DNA of 64,000 nucleotides from Thermosynechococcus sp. CL-1 (GTDB taxonomy: Bacteria > Cyanobacteriota > Cyanobacteriia > Thermosynechococcales > Thermosynechococcaceae): positions 870,001-934,000 of the forward strand of contig NZ_CP040671.1 in NCBI RefSeq assembly GCF_008386235.1, in the 5' to 3' direction. A program made the translations under genes and the position numbers. A model generated the notes under the pieces. That model did not search any database and was not told where the DNA came from. It saw nothing but the letters and a program-made list of their open reading frames with translations. Positions 9,671 through 19,290 of this stretch are shown in pieces; position 1 is the stretch's first letter; each line of letters starts with the position of its first letter.

Positions 9671-10032
9671 AAATCCCCCTTGTTAACAAAACGTTACATT
9701 CCTTATCTATGATAGCTTTTTGCTGGCCGCTGGCTATGCACCCGAATTCTGTCCACTGCTGCTGGCTCAAGAATGCCTGCGAGCCTGCTCCGACAGATCC
9801 CCCAAAGCCTCCCTAAGGTTGATTCTCTCGTAGAATCCCTCGGAGTCGCTCTGGGAGAGGATTTGAGTATTTTCGATGACCTTGTAGAAAATAAAATTTG
9901 CCACCCTTCAAAAGGGATCCCTCGGAACAGGGGGTTGCAATCCGCTCCGGGAGAGGCTATGTCGAAGATGCTATTGCTTCTCTTCGGGGAAGCAGAATGA
10001 ATGGAAATGAATGGAAACTCTTTGGTGATTAG
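9671..10032. other. Intergenic gap with degenerate repeat units
   Basis: No convincing gene. GCTCTGGGAGAGG (9848-9860) and GCTCCGGGAGAGG (9944-9956) are near-identical, each preceded by ATCCCTCGGA. Two neighbouring units beginning TTGC (about 9935 and 9974) share a GC-rich stem-like core. The right one ends in AATGAATGGAAATGAATGGAAAC, a 10-nt tandem duplication with a GGAAAC tail as in many cyanobacterial CRISPR repeats. A 75-codon open frame on + (9773-10000) has no coding character. Possible decayed repeat or CRISPR remnant. Confidence 0.35.
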
Positions 10033-12666
10033 TTAAAGAGGTAATTCTCCCTGATCAATTTCTTCGGGAGTTTCGGTTTTCGGAGTTCCATTCATTTGAC
10101 TTTTGCGTAGCCCCACGGCAATTTTGCTGTGCTTTTCAATTTGGCGCATCACTTCACGGGCTCGCTGAATCACTACAGGAGGAAGGCCCGCAAGGCGTCC
10201 CGCTTCAATGCCGTAGGAGCGATCGGCGCCACCGGGCTTGACTTGGTGGAGAAAAATAATCTCGTCGGGGAGTTCTTTGACCACCACTTGGTAGTTGGCC
10301 ACATTGGGTAGCAGCGTTGCCAGTTGATTCAGTTCGTGGTAGTGGGTGGCAAAAATGGTGCGGGATTTGAGGGTGGTGGCAAGATATTCTGCCACTGACC
10401 AAGCGATCGCCAGCCCATCAAAGGTGGCCGTGCCGCGCCCAATTTCATCAAGGAGAACCAGGGAGCGATCGCCCGCATGGTTGAGGATATTGGCCGTTTC
10501 ATTCATCTCCACCATAAAGGTAGATTGACCCGTGGCGAGATCGTCAACGGCACCCACCCGCGTAAAAATGCGATCGCACACTCCCAAGGTGGCACTGGTG
10601 GCGGGCACATAACTGCCCATTTGCGCCAGCAGTTGAATCAAACCCACCTGCCGTAGATAACAACTTTTGCCACTGGCATTGGGGCCTGTCAGCACCATCA
10701 GATCAGCGCTTGTACCGAGTTCCGTATCGTTGGGAACGAAAAACCCCGCTGGTAGCATCTGCTCGACCACCGGATGGCGCCCGCCGCGAATCTGAAGCTG
10801 GCGATCGCGGGTCATGTGCGGTCGGCAATAGTCCTGATACAGCGCCACCTCTGCTAACCCCAAAAGCACATCTACCGCTGCCACCGCTGCCGCAATCTCA
10901 CGAATCGTTGAGGCCTGAGCGGCCACCTGCTCCCGCAACTGCACAAAATACTGGTACTCCAGTTCAAAAAGATGGCTTTGAGCCGCCAATAGCCGTGCTT
11001 CCCGTTCCTTGAGTTCCGCCGTGATAAAGCGTTCCTCATTTGTTAGGGTTTGTTTGCGGATGTAGTCATCGGGGACTTGGTTCAGCTTGGCGCGGGAGAC
11101 ACTCAGATAGTAGCCAAAGACTTTTGTATAGCCCACTTTGAGGGTGGTAATGCCCGTGCGCTCCCGTTCTTGGGCTTCTAAATTAAGAATCCACTGCTGA
11201 TCTTGCTCAATTTGCTGGCGTTGCTGATCTAGTTCGGGGTAGGCACCCGACCGCAGGAGACCCCCTTCGGTGAGACTAATGGGGGGCTGATCCACAAGGG
11301 CTGCGCTGAGGGTATCCGCCAACTGCTCAATCACCGGTGGCAGGTGGGCAAGGGCTTGGAGATAGGGGGATTGGGTTGCCGTCACAACCGCCGCAAGGGA
11401 AACTAACGTCCGAAAGGAGTCCCGCAGTGCCGCTAAATCACGGGCATTGGCCGTCCCAGAACCCGCCCGACCCGCTAGGCGTTCGAGGTCATAAATTTCC
11501 TGAAGGTGGCGGTGCAGACTCTGACGTAGGCTACTATTGGCCATTAATTCAGCAATGGCCTCTTGGCGCGCCGTGATCTGCTCAATATCAAGGAGGGGTT
11601 GCAGGAGCCAGCGGCGCAATAGACGCCCCCCCATTGCCGTCGTTGTGCGATCGATCGCCCACAGTAACGAACCTTGGAAGCTACCATCGCGGACGGTTTG
11701 CGTCAGTTCCAGATTGCGGCGGGTTTGCGGGTCGAGAAAGAGATACTGGGCGAGGGAGTAGGTGCTGAGGTTTTGCAGGGGCACTGGTTGTTGGCGATGG
11801 GTTTCATCCAAATAGGCCAAGAGGCCACCGGCCGCCCGCATGGCAAGGGGCAGATGTTCACAGCCAAAGCCTTCGAGGGATTTGACCTGAAAGCGTTGAC
11901 ACAGGCGTTGGCGAGCTTCCGCTGCCTGAAAATCTTGGGGCGATCGCAGGGTGTAGCACCACTGGGGAGGCAATTCAGGGGGCAATTGATCCTTGGCTTC
12001 ACCCGGGCGCAAAACGCGATTAATGTCCGGAGCCTGACTAGGCAGGAGAATCTCTGCGGGTTGCAAGCGGTTGAGTTCAGCAATTAACTCGGCGCGATCG
12101 CTCCCTTGGGTGGTACAAAACTCGCCCGTCGAAACATCGGCGTAGGCCAATCCCCAATGGTTTCCAGAAAGGAGAACAGCAGCAAGGAAATTGTTGCGGC
12201 GTGGTTGGAGCAGCTCTGTATCCAACACCGTTCCTGGCGTAAACACTCGGGTCACTTCCCGCTTCACCAGTCCTTGAGCTTGGGCGGGGTCTTCCACTTG
12301 ATCGCAGATGGCAATGGCGTAGCCCTTTTCAATAAGGGTGCGGCAGTAGCGTTCAAGGGCGTGGTGGGGAATGCCAGCCATGGCCACTCGTCCCACTTCT
12401 TTGCCCCCCTCTTTGCCGGTGAGCACCAGTTCCAGCTCGCGAGCAACTATACAGGCATCCTGAAAAAAGGTTTCGTAGAAGTCCCCCACCCGATAGAGGA
12501 GGAGGGCCTGGGGGTAGGCATCCTTAATTTCAGCATAGTGCTGAAGCATCGGCGTCAACAGCGATCGCTCCACCTCATCGTGGCGCACCTGTAGGCCAGG
12601 GTTGCGTCCTAAGCGCAGGGCAGGGGACTCAGTCTCAGAATGGGGCAGCGGGCGATCGTCGGACAT
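10033..12666 (-). CDS. mutS: DNA mismatch repair protein MutS
   Basis: Mismatch-recognition ATPase of 877 aa. The N-terminal mismatch-binding motif [11 protein letters not shown] (the FxE element) is followed by connector, lever and clamp domains. The C-terminal ATPase has Walker [28 protein letters not shown], Walker [12 protein letters not shown] and the ATHYHELN switch. The ATG at 12666 is used; an in-frame TTG at 12699 would add 11 residues. It ends with the short acidic GELPL tail. It acts with MutL, not encoded nearby. Confidence 0.95.
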   Translation of the reverse strand: MSDDRPLPHSETESPALRLGRNPGLQVRHDEVERSLLTPMLQHYAEIKDAYPQALLLYRVGDFYETFFQDACIVARELELVLTGKEGGKEVGRVAMAGIPHHALERYCRTLIEKGYAIAICDQVEDPAQAQGLVKREVTRVFTPGTVLDTELLQPRRNNFLAAVLLSGNHWGLAYADVSTGEFCTTQGSDRAELIAELNRLQPAEILLPSQAPDINRVLRPGEAKDQLPPELPPQWCYTLRSPQDFQAAEARQRLCQRFQVKSLEGFGCEHLPLAMRAAGGLLAYLDETHRQQPVPLQNLSTYSLAQYLFLDPQTRRNLELTQTVRDGSFQGSLLWAIDRTTTAMGGRLLRRWLLQPLLDIEQITARQEAIAELMANSSLRQSLHRHLQEIYDLERLAGRAGSGTANARDLAALRDSFRTLVSLAAVVTATQSPYLQALAHLPPVIEQLADTLSAALVDQPPISLTEGGLLRSGAYPELDQQRQQIEQDQQWILNLEAQERERTGITTLKVGYTKVFGYYLSVSRAKLNQVPDDYIRKQTLTNEERFITAELKEREARLLAAQSHLFELEYQYFVQLREQVAAQASTIREIAAAVAAVDVLLGLAEVALYQDYCRPHMTRDRQLQIRGGRHPVVEQMLPAGFFVPNDTELGTSADLMVLTGPNASGKSCYLRQVGLIQLLAQMGSYVPATSATLGVCDRIFTRVGAVDDLATGQSTFMVEMNETANILNHAGDRSLVLLDEIGRGTATFDGLAIAWSVAEYLATTLKSRTIFATHYHELNQLATLLPNVANYQVVVKELPDEIIFLHQVKPGGADRSYGIEAGRLAGLPPVVIQRAREVMRQIEKHSKIAVGLRKSQMNGTPKTETPEEIDQGELPL

Positions 12667-12742
12667 GGCAACGTCACAGCTTCCTGTGGTGTGCTCCAAG
12701 GGGACCTTATATTATAGTTTTCTCTATTGTGGAGTAGAGCAC

Positions 12743-13075
12743 CTAATACTCATCCCCCGTGGTCTCCATAAAGAGCCACTCCGCCAGTCCCGGACTATGT
12801 TCCCCAAGGATGGAAATGGCCTCTTGAAAGCGGCTGCGTTGAACATTGGCCTTGCTGATGCGCTCTGGATACGTGGTCATCAGGAGGTAGGGTTGGCTTT
12901 CCCTTGATTGCACAAAGGTTTCCACACCAGTAACAAGGGGATGCATCTCAAAAAAATGATGGAGTGCCATGGCTTGCTCAAGGGTTTTGGCTTCAACAAA
13001 GCCGAGATGACGGGTTAGGATGTCCCAAATGGCATCATCATCGCATCGGAAACTCACCTCAACGAAATAGCGCAT
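12743..13075 (-). CDS. Conserved-looking protein of unknown function, 110 aa
   Basis: Soluble 110-aa protein if started at the ATG at 13075, which follows GAGGTGGGG; the open frame extends to 13180 without a better start. It begins MRYFVEVSFRCDDDAIWDIL and continues with alternating beta and alpha character (LEQAMALHHFFEMHPLVTGVETFV). No signal peptide, membrane segment or catalytic motif is seen. It ends 77 nt before mutS begins, on the same strand. The family is not recognised. Confidence 0.7.
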   Translation of the reverse strand: MRYFVEVSFRCDDDAIWDILTRHLGFVEAKTLEQAMALHHFFEMHPLVTGVETFVQSRESQPYLLMTTYPERISKANVQRSRFQEAISILGEHSPGLAEWLFMETTGDEY

Positions 13076-13258
13076 CCCCACCTCACAGGCACCTGCGGCT
13101 ATCTTAACCGCTTTTATTGATTTCATTGTCATGCCGTTGGGAGGGTTCCCTCGAATGGGAGAGGAGGCAGCAACTTTCAATCCTTGTGCGTTATGGCAAG
13201 GGTTTTGCTGGTGCCTTTGTTAGCTCGATGGGGTCAAACAAGGGTCAAGCAGGATTGC

Positions 13259-14662
13259 CTACTGGTCAATGACCTGCAGAATCACTAGCGTCATATCATC
13301 GCTGCGCCGGCCACTGGCATTGGTAAAGGCATCAACGGCATCAAAGATATAATCCAATAGTGCCTGAGCACCCAAACCCTTGGCACAGCCCTCTTTGAAG
13401 ACTGCTGCGAGGCGCTCTTCCTCAAAGCGTTTACCTTTCGGATTATCGGCTTCTGTGATGCCATCCGTGTAGTAAACCACCGTGTCGCCGGGTTGCAGTC
13501 GCACTTCTGCCTCTTGATATTGGCTGCGGGTATCCAGACCAATGAGCATACCGTAGGTGTCCAGCCGATGGATAATCCCGGTTTCAGCTCGCCATAATAG
13601 GGGAGGAAGATGAGCCGCATTACTGTAGGCCAAGAGCCGCGTTTGCGGGTTGTACTCAGAGTAAAAGAGGGTGACAAAGCGGTGGGAGCTTTCTAAATCC
13701 GGCTGCATCGCCCGGTTGAGGTGCTGCAAAATGCGGCTAGGACGGTGACCATTGAGTGCTTCTGCCCGCAGCATGCCTCGGGTCATGGTCATGATCAATC
13801 CGGCCGGTACCCCCTTACCCATCACATCGCCAATGGCAATGCCCCAACGACCCTGTTCAATGTCTTGTTGATCGCCGAGGCCATAGGTAATGGGAATAAA
13901 GTCATAGTAGTCCCCCCCCACCCAACTGGCGGTGCGACACTCGGCGGCTAGCTCGAGGCCGTGGATTTTGGGACAGCGGTGGGGCAAGAGTCGCCGTTGA
14001 ATTTCTGCCCCAATTTCCAGTTCCCGATCCAAACGCTGGCGATCGCGCAACTTTAAGGCCAATTCATCATTGGCAATGGCCACTGCCGTTTGATCCGCAA
14101 TTACCTGCAACAGTTGCTGCCGCGTTTCATTCCACTCGTACTCAGGTTGCTGACTAAAAACGTAGAGCCGCCCCCGCTCCGTGAGTCCCGAATCCTTGAC
14201 GAGAATCGCCGTGCCGTAGAACTGAATGCTTTGGGGGAGGCGTTCTCGCAGTTGCTGATCCAGAAGTTGCTCAAGCCGAGGACGGCTGATCTCGCGATTA
14301 TTCTCCGCATCGATTGCCACCATACCAACGCTATTGGCAAGGGTGCGGGTGGCCGTTTCTAGGGCGGCGCGAATATTGGGACACTGATCGCTGGCGTGAC
14401 AATGGAGTTGTTCAAGACGAGCCTGACCATCGGCGCGAAATAAGACTAGAGCTGCTGCCTCTGCCTCTGTGACCCGACAGGTAATGAGGGGGATCAGTTC
14501 AAAAAATTGATTCAGGTTGTTGAAACTCCGCAGCGCAAAGCTTAGGGAGGCCAATAGCTCCTGAATTTTACTGTTTTCCCGCTGTAACCGCGACACCATT
14601 TCCTTAAGGGCGATCACAGGGCTAGAGGAGGTCATAGAGGAGGAGGGGAAGGCAGGTGACAT
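13259..14662 (-). CDS. GAF-SpoIIE (PPM-type) phosphatase, RsbU-like
   Basis: Signalling phosphatase of 467 aa. A short coiled coil (VSRLQRENSKIQELLASL, about residues 23-40) leads into a GAF-like domain (about 50-200). The C-terminal SpoIIE/RsbU domain has WVGGDYYDFIPI, GDVMGKGVPAGLIMTMTRGML, SNAAHLPPLLWR and VVYYTDGITEADN, covering the metal-binding aspartates. Such proteins dephosphorylate anti-sigma-factor antagonists in partner-switching pathways; no partner gene is nearby. ATG at 14662; ATG at 14635 is an alternative. Confidence 0.92.
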   Translation of the reverse strand: MSPAFPSSSMTSSSPVIALKEMVSRLQRENSKIQELLASLSFALRSFNNLNQFFELIPLITCRVTEAEAAALVLFRADGQARLEQLHCHASDQCPNIRAALETATRTLANSVGMVAIDAENNREISRPRLEQLLDQQLRERLPQSIQFYGTAILVKDSGLTERGRLYVFSQQPEYEWNETRQQLLQVIADQTAVAIANDELALKLRDRQRLDRELEIGAEIQRRLLPHRCPKIHGLELAAECRTASWVGGDYYDFIPITYGLGDQQDIEQGRWGIAIGDVMGKGVPAGLIMTMTRGMLRAEALNGHRPSRILQHLNRAMQPDLESSHRFVTLFYSEYNPQTRLLAYSNAAHLPPLLWRAETGIIHRLDTYGMLIGLDTRSQYQEAEVRLQPGDTVVYYTDGITEADNPKGKRFEEERLAAVFKEGCAKGLGAQALLDYIFDAVDAFTNASGRRSDDMTLVILQVIDQ

Positions 14663-14753
14663 GGTAAGTTACGCCAGCAAAAGCGTCAATTGACTCTACA
14701 GCGTAGCGCAAAAAACGTCAAGATGAAAGGATTTAAGATTTTTTATGGAACTT

Positions 14754-16055
14754 TTAGAGCAGGCCGCCGGTCACCATGCCGTTGCGATGGCTGAGGGTCA
14801 TCAGCGTCCCACCAAGGGCGATCGCCCCCGCCAAACCGATGAGTACCGGCTGTAGCCCCCACCAAGTCTCCGCTAAACCCACCACCGCCAAGGGCACACT
14901 GAGGGCAATATTCACGAGATTATTTTGTAGCCCAAAAATCGTCCCCCGCTGTTCGGCTGGGGTCATTAGTTGAATTAAGGTTTGCATCGGAATCGCCACA
15001 AAGGCGGCAAAGAAGCCCAAACCAATGATGTAGCCCATGCTCCAAGCCAAAGAATCCAAACTCAGGGACAGACCAAGAAACATGCCCCCCATGCCCCAAC
15101 AGCCCACTAAACCCGACCAGCCGTAGGCAAAGTGCTTGCCCACCGTATTCAAGAGCAGTGCCCCTAGCCCGAGTCCGCCGGCCGCAGCCGCCAAAAGAAA
15201 CCCAAATTGATCCGTATCGAGGCTGGGTAAGACCTCCGCAAGGCGCACTACCAAAACCGACATCGCCGCGACAATGGCAAACAGCAGGATGAGTTGCAGC
15301 AGGGCAAAACGCAGGGCTGTATATTCCTGCAAAAGCTGAAGGCCTTGGCGGAGTTCTTGCCACACTTGACGATAGTGGGTTGGCGGCAGATGACACTGAT
15401 CCGGTGGCCGCAGCAGCATGAGTAGGAGTGCTGCCCCCCCATAGCAGGCACTGACAAAGACAGCCCCACCCCACTGGGAGTGCCAGTGGCTCGCAAGATT
15501 CAAAAGCGGTTCACCCGCAGCGAACCCCACCACGAGAGCAGCCATCATCGTCAGGGTATAGAGGGAGTTGGCGGACATCAGATGGGACTTATCCACCAGC
15601 AGCGGAATGGCCGCCTGTTCTGCGGGGGCAAAAAACTGGGTTAAACAGGAAATCGTAAACGTGATCAGCAACAGCGCCATAAACCCAAACCATTGCCCGG
15701 CGCCAAGGAGAATCGTGATCGGAATCCCTAAGACAAGGAGGGCACGGTAGAGATTGGTGACAATGAGCACCTGTTTTTTTGACCAGCGATCCACCAGCAC
15801 CCCCGCCACCGATCCGAGGAGAATGGCCGGAATCGTAAAGGCCACCATGATGGCCGACACCCAGCCACTAATACTCTGGTGTGCCGCTTGGAAAAACTCT
15901 GTAGTGAGGGCAATTACAAATACAAGGTAAATTTTGTCAGCCAACTGTGAGCAGACCTGCGCCAACCAAAGAGCAATAAAATTGCGGTTTTGCCAGAGGG
16001 GAGGCACCGGTGGTAGGGGGAGATCCAAGCGAATGTCTTGCTGCTCAATGGTCAT
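14754..16055 (-). CDS. Major facilitator superfamily transporter (MFS_3-like)
   Basis: Multi-pass membrane protein of 433 aa, started at the ATG overlapping the recO stop (ATGA, 16052-16055). It begins MTIEQQDIRLDLPLPPVPPLW and then WQNRNFIALWLAQVCSQLADKIY, typical of MFS proteins related to enterobactin exporters. A motif-A-like VAGVLVDRWSKKQ follows TM2. About 12 hydrophobic segments are visible. The tight overlap predicts translational coupling with recO. Substrate unknown. Confidence 0.88.
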   Translation of the reverse strand: MTIEQQDIRLDLPLPPVPPLWQNRNFIALWLAQVCSQLADKIYLVFVIALTTEFFQAAHQSISGWVSAIMVAFTIPAILLGSVAGVLVDRWSKKQVLIVTNLYRALLVLGIPITILLGAGQWFGFMALLLITFTISCLTQFFAPAEQAAIPLLVDKSHLMSANSLYTLTMMAALVVGFAAGEPLLNLASHWHSQWGGAVFVSACYGGAALLLMLLRPPDQCHLPPTHYRQVWQELRQGLQLLQEYTALRFALLQLILLFAIVAAMSVLVVRLAEVLPSLDTDQFGFLLAAAAGGLGLGALLLNTVGKHFAYGWSGLVGCWGMGGMFLGLSLSLDSLAWSMGYIIGLGFFAAFVAIPMQTLIQLMTPAEQRGTIFGLQNNLVNIALSVPLAVVGLAETWWGLQPVLIGLAGAIALGGTLMTLSHRNGMVTGGLL

Positions 16056-16879
16056 GGCTGGGACACCGCAACAGGTGAAAAACAACTATCAAGGAGGGGG
16101 GGCACTCGCAACGTTTGCTCCAGATGAAATTGCAGGTACTGGCGCAACACCCGCTCAAGGGACAGCCAAACACTAAGGGGATAGGTCTCGGCTTGGGCAA
16201 GGAATTCATCCCGTGCCAAGGATGGGGTGGTGGGCAGTGCTAGCCATTGCCCGAGGCGCACTTCACTTGCTGTCAGTTGGCGATCGCCCCCCGAAGATCC
16301 CCTGTCGTTCCCTTCTTCTGTAAGGATAAAAACCCCACCGCTGGCAAAACTAAAGCCCACCCGCCAGTCGGTATCCGCTGCAGGCACAGCAATTTCGCAG
16401 CCACTTTCATGGCACTGGTACCATTCTGGGGCAATGCCCCCCAATCGCAAGATGCCCCACAGGCCGCGCACCAATAGCGCTAGGGCAGCGCGACTCGAAA
16501 CCCCCTGAAGTTGGTCTAAGGTGGTACAGAGCCAATCAAAGAGATCCGGTTGAGGCTGCTGCGGATGGACTTGGTAGAGCACCACCTCACCGAGATATTG
16601 GGCAGCGGTCAGAGTGGTCAAGTGGCTGTTGAGGCCTTGGTAGGTGGCGACTGTTTCTGCTTGCAGAATGCGATCTAAATTGCGGCCAGGACTAATAAAA
16701 AGGTCATTGACGACAAACAAATCCACCCGTCCGCCCAGTTTCGAGCGGCAGCCACGGCTATGGGGGGCGACTAACTTCAACAGCCCGCGATCGCGACTAA
16801 AGACACTGAGCAGGCGATCGCTTTCCCCCAGGGGCATGGCCTTGAGGTTAATGCCAATTGTGCGGTAGGTGCGACCCAT
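16052..16879 (-). CDS. recO: DNA repair protein RecO
   Basis: Recombination mediator of 275 aa that with RecR (encoded here at 36185) loads RecA on SSB-coated DNA. The N-terminal OB fold is seen in TYRTIGINLKAMPLGESDRLLSVFSRDRGLLKLVA. The RecO alpha-helical domain follows; a zinc-finger-like C-terminal part is only weakly preserved (two cysteines, YQCHESGC). Length is usual for the family. It overlaps the MFS gene by 4 nt. Confidence 0.9.
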   Translation of the reverse strand: MGRTYRTIGINLKAMPLGESDRLLSVFSRDRGLLKLVAPHSRGCRSKLGGRVDLFVVNDLFISPGRNLDRILQAETVATYQGLNSHLTTLTAAQYLGEVVLYQVHPQQPQPDLFDWLCTTLDQLQGVSSRAALALLVRGLWGILRLGGIAPEWYQCHESGCEIAVPAADTDWRVGFSFASGGVFILTEEGNDRGSSGGDRQLTASEVRLGQWLALPTTPSLARDEFLAQAETYPLSVWLSLERVLRQYLQFHLEQTLRVPPLLDSCFSPVAVSQP

Positions 16880-16943
16880 CCGAAGTATCCAGACAATAGC
16901 AGCACATTTTTAGCCTATCTTTTAGGCTATCGCGGCCAGTCCC

Positions 16944-17264
16944 CTATCCACTAATCAACTTGTCGCGGGCAAACCATTCCACCCCATGCTGGTTAATCTC
17001 TTCCCGCAGAGTTGCATTCTCGATGCTGTGATAGACGAGGAGATCCACCCGTTGGGCAATGGGCAGTTCAGCGATCGCCTCGGCAAGGGCAGCTTGATCA
17101 CTAAGGGTGAGGTTTTCGCCAAAGAGGGCAATATCAATATCCGAAGTTGTTCTGAAGGTACCGATCGCCCGTGAGCCAAAGAGGACGATTCGTTCTACCT
17201 TGGGATTGGCCGTTAGAGTGTCAACGATGGCTTTGCGTTTTTCTGGGGTGAGTCCGTCCGTCAT
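16944..17264 (-). CDS. mntA: MNT-type nucleotidyltransferase antitoxin
   Basis: Minimal nucleotidyltransferase of 106 aa. The catalytic signature GSx10DxD is exact: G30-S31, then D42-I-D44 (LFGSRAIGTFRTTSDIDIALFG in two parts). Its ATG overlaps the stop of the upstream HEPN gene by 4 nt (ATGA), so the pair is translationally coupled. In characterised MntA/HepT modules the nucleotidyltransferase AMPylates a tyrosine of the toxin and neutralises it. Role here is inferred from motif and pairing. Confidence 0.87.
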   Translation of the reverse strand: MTDGLTPEKRKAIVDTLTANPKVERIVLFGSRAIGTFRTTSDIDIALFGENLTLSDQAALAEAIAELPIAQRVDLLVYHSIENATLREEINQHGVEWFARDKLISG

Positions 17265-17674
17265 TGTTGATATTTTTCCTGCAAGCAGTTGTACAGTTTC
17301 CGAAAAACAGGAGTCAACCTGTGTTTGATCAGTCGTTCCGCCTCTTTTGTCGTTTGCTCTTCGTAGGTATGGCTCAAGAGATTTCGCTTTGCCAAGGCAT
17401 CTAGCAGTGTCTCCGTGTCTTCCTCCGTGAGATAGCCCGTCTCAAAGGCCTTGCGAATAGCTTCTCTGGGAGTTTTCACATCCAGCCCCTCATAAAAAAG
17501 AAGGTCTTTCAATGTTTTCCACGCTAGTTCAAGGGTGAACTCAAACATTTGCACCAGACCGGCTCGCTCTAGTTCCGAATACTCCTCCTGAGCACAGGCG
17601 GTTTCTAGGCGGATTAGGGCGCGACCAAAGTTCTGCAACCGCTGTTGCCAACGCATCGCATCTCTATTCGTCAT
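17261..17674 (-). CDS. hepT: HEPN-domain toxin, HI0074/HepT family
   Basis: All-helical protein of 137 aa. The RNase active-site motif Rx4HxY is visible as R97-NLLS-H102-T-Y104, and the tyrosine is the residue modified by MntA-type antitoxins in studied systems. HI0074-like features include MFEFTLELAWKTLKDLL and the TPREAIRKAFETGYL helix. Gene order HEPN then MNT with a 4-nt overlap is standard. It lies between ubiD-like and recO genes as a compact two-gene cassette. Confidence 0.87.
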   Translation of the reverse strand: MTNRDAMRWQQRLQNFGRALIRLETACAQEEYSELERAGLVQMFEFTLELAWKTLKDLLFYEGLDVKTPREAIRKAFETGYLTEEDTETLLDALAKRNLLSHTYEEQTTKEAERLIKHRLTPVFRKLYNCLQEKYQQ

Positions 17675-17699
17675 GTTTTATGAACCGTTGTTTCTCCGA

Positions 17700-19226
17700 T
17701 TATCGCCAACGAAAGGCGGGGTCTAGCTCATAGCCGAACCGCGTCGCATCTACGGCTGTTAAGTCAATATCCCCAAGGCCATATTCCTGCCAGCGTTCTG
17801 TGACTCGCCGTGCCACCTCAGGATCCGATGTGAGGGGATCGCCCCAAGGATGGTCTGTTTCTGGGGGAATTTTCGTGGTGGCATCAATGCCCATGCGTCC
17901 CCCAAGGCCGATTTTTTCGCTGGCAAAGTCAAGGGAGTCAAAGGGGGTATCTCCCAAAATAAAGACATCGCGGCTGGGATCCACCTTGGAGCTGATCGCC
18001 CACACCACCTGACGCGGATCACGAATATTGATCTCTTTGTCCACAACAATCACAAACTTGGTGTAGGTAAATTGGGGTAGGGCACTCCAAAAGGCGAGGG
18101 CAGCGCGGCGTGCTTGGCCAGGATAGGCTTTGTCAATGGAAATAATCGCCGCCTTATAACTGAGGGCTTCCATGGGCAAAAAGAAGTCCACAATCTCCGG
18201 TACCTGCTGCCGCAAAATGGGTGTGTAAATGCGGTTGAGGGCAAGGGCAATCATGGCCTCTTCCTTGGGGGGGCGACCGCTAAATGTTGTCAGGTAAATG
18301 GGATTGCGGCGATGGGTCAGGCAGTGGAAATGAATGACGGGGGAGTCTTCAACGCCACCGTAGTAGCCCATGTGATCGCCACAGGGGCCATCGGGCAAAA
18401 CTTCACCGGGGGTAATGGTGCCCTCAAGGACAAATTCCGCGTGGGCAGGCACCTCGAGATCAAGGGTTTTGCACTTGGCCAAATGAATGCCGCCCCCACC
18501 ATAGAGACCCGCAAAGAGCCATTCGGATAAATCCACGGGAATTGGCGTTGCCGCCGCCATGATGATTAGAGGATGCACCCCCAATGCCACAGCCACTTCT
18601 AGCTTCTTGCCACGGGCGGCAGCTTTGCGGAGATGGCGTGCTCCTCCCCGCACTGAAAGCCAATGCACGGTCATGGTGGTTGGGGATTGCAGTTGCAAGC
18701 GGTAAACCCCGACATTGGGAATGCCCGTCTCACAGTCTTTGGTAATGACGAGGCCAAGGGTGATAATTTTGCCTGCATCCTTGGGGTAGGGGCGAATCAG
18801 GGGCAGTTGCCGTAGATCCAAATCGGGGTCTTTGATCACCACCTGCTGACAGAGGGGTAACAAATCGCGACTCGGCTTGGCACGGACGACATCAAAGAGA
18901 ATTTTGCCGAAATCAAGGGCTTGACTCAGGGTTTTGGGCGGCTTCGGCTGTTGTAGCTTAGCCAACTTTTCCCCGAGGGTCTCTAGCTCTAAGGGGTGGT
19001 TCATGTTCATGGCCCAGCACACGCGCTCGACGGTGCCCAAGAGGTTAATTGCCACGGGATAGGGAGAGCCAATGACCTTTTCAAACAGTAACGCTGGCCC
19101 GCCGGCAGCCAACAGGCGGTTACAGATTTCCGCCATCTCCAGATCGGGATCAACGGGTACGGTGATGCGTCGCAGTTGTTGCCGCTGTTCTAAAAGCTGG
19201 AGATATTGCCGCAGGTCGTTCGTCAT
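17700..19226 (-). CDS. UbiD-family decarboxylase
   Basis: Prenylated-FMN-dependent (de)carboxylase of 508 aa. It begins MTNDLRQYLQLLEQRQQLRRI. Family hallmarks include GIPNVGVYRLQ, HWLSVRGGARHLRKA near the cofactor site, EFVLEGTITPGEVLPDGPCGDHMGYYG with conserved acidic and glycine residues, and the C-terminal DATTKIPPETDHPWG. Length is typical. A partner flavin prenyltransferase (UbiX) is not in the window. A role in quinone biosynthesis is possible but is inference. It starts divergently from lpxA. Confidence 0.9.
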   Translation of the reverse strand: MTNDLRQYLQLLEQRQQLRRITVPVDPDLEMAEICNRLLAAGGPALLFEKVIGSPYPVAINLLGTVERVCWAMNMNHPLELETLGEKLAKLQQPKPPKTLSQALDFGKILFDVVRAKPSRDLLPLCQQVVIKDPDLDLRQLPLIRPYPKDAGKIITLGLVITKDCETGIPNVGVYRLQLQSPTTMTVHWLSVRGGARHLRKAAARGKKLEVAVALGVHPLIIMAAATPIPVDLSEWLFAGLYGGGGIHLAKCKTLDLEVPAHAEFVLEGTITPGEVLPDGPCGDHMGYYGGVEDSPVIHFHCLTHRRNPIYLTTFSGRPPKEEAMIALALNRIYTPILRQQVPEIVDFFLPMEALSYKAAIISIDKAYPGQARRAALAFWSALPQFTYTKFVIVVDKEINIRDPRQVVWAISSKVDPSRDVFILGDTPFDSLDFASEKIGLGGRMGIDATTKIPPETDHPWGDPLTSDPEVARRVTERWQEYGLGDIDLTAVDATRFGYELDPAFRWR

Positions 19227-19290
19227 CGGGGATCAAAATCGCTTAATCTCTTTTATGTTAAGAATCTTTAGCCAATCGTGCAGGAATGTC

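Noticed and set aside
9773-10000. 75-codon plus-strand frame in the gap upstream of mutS's end
   Set aside because: It overlaps the degenerate repeats and lacks coding character or a ribosome site.
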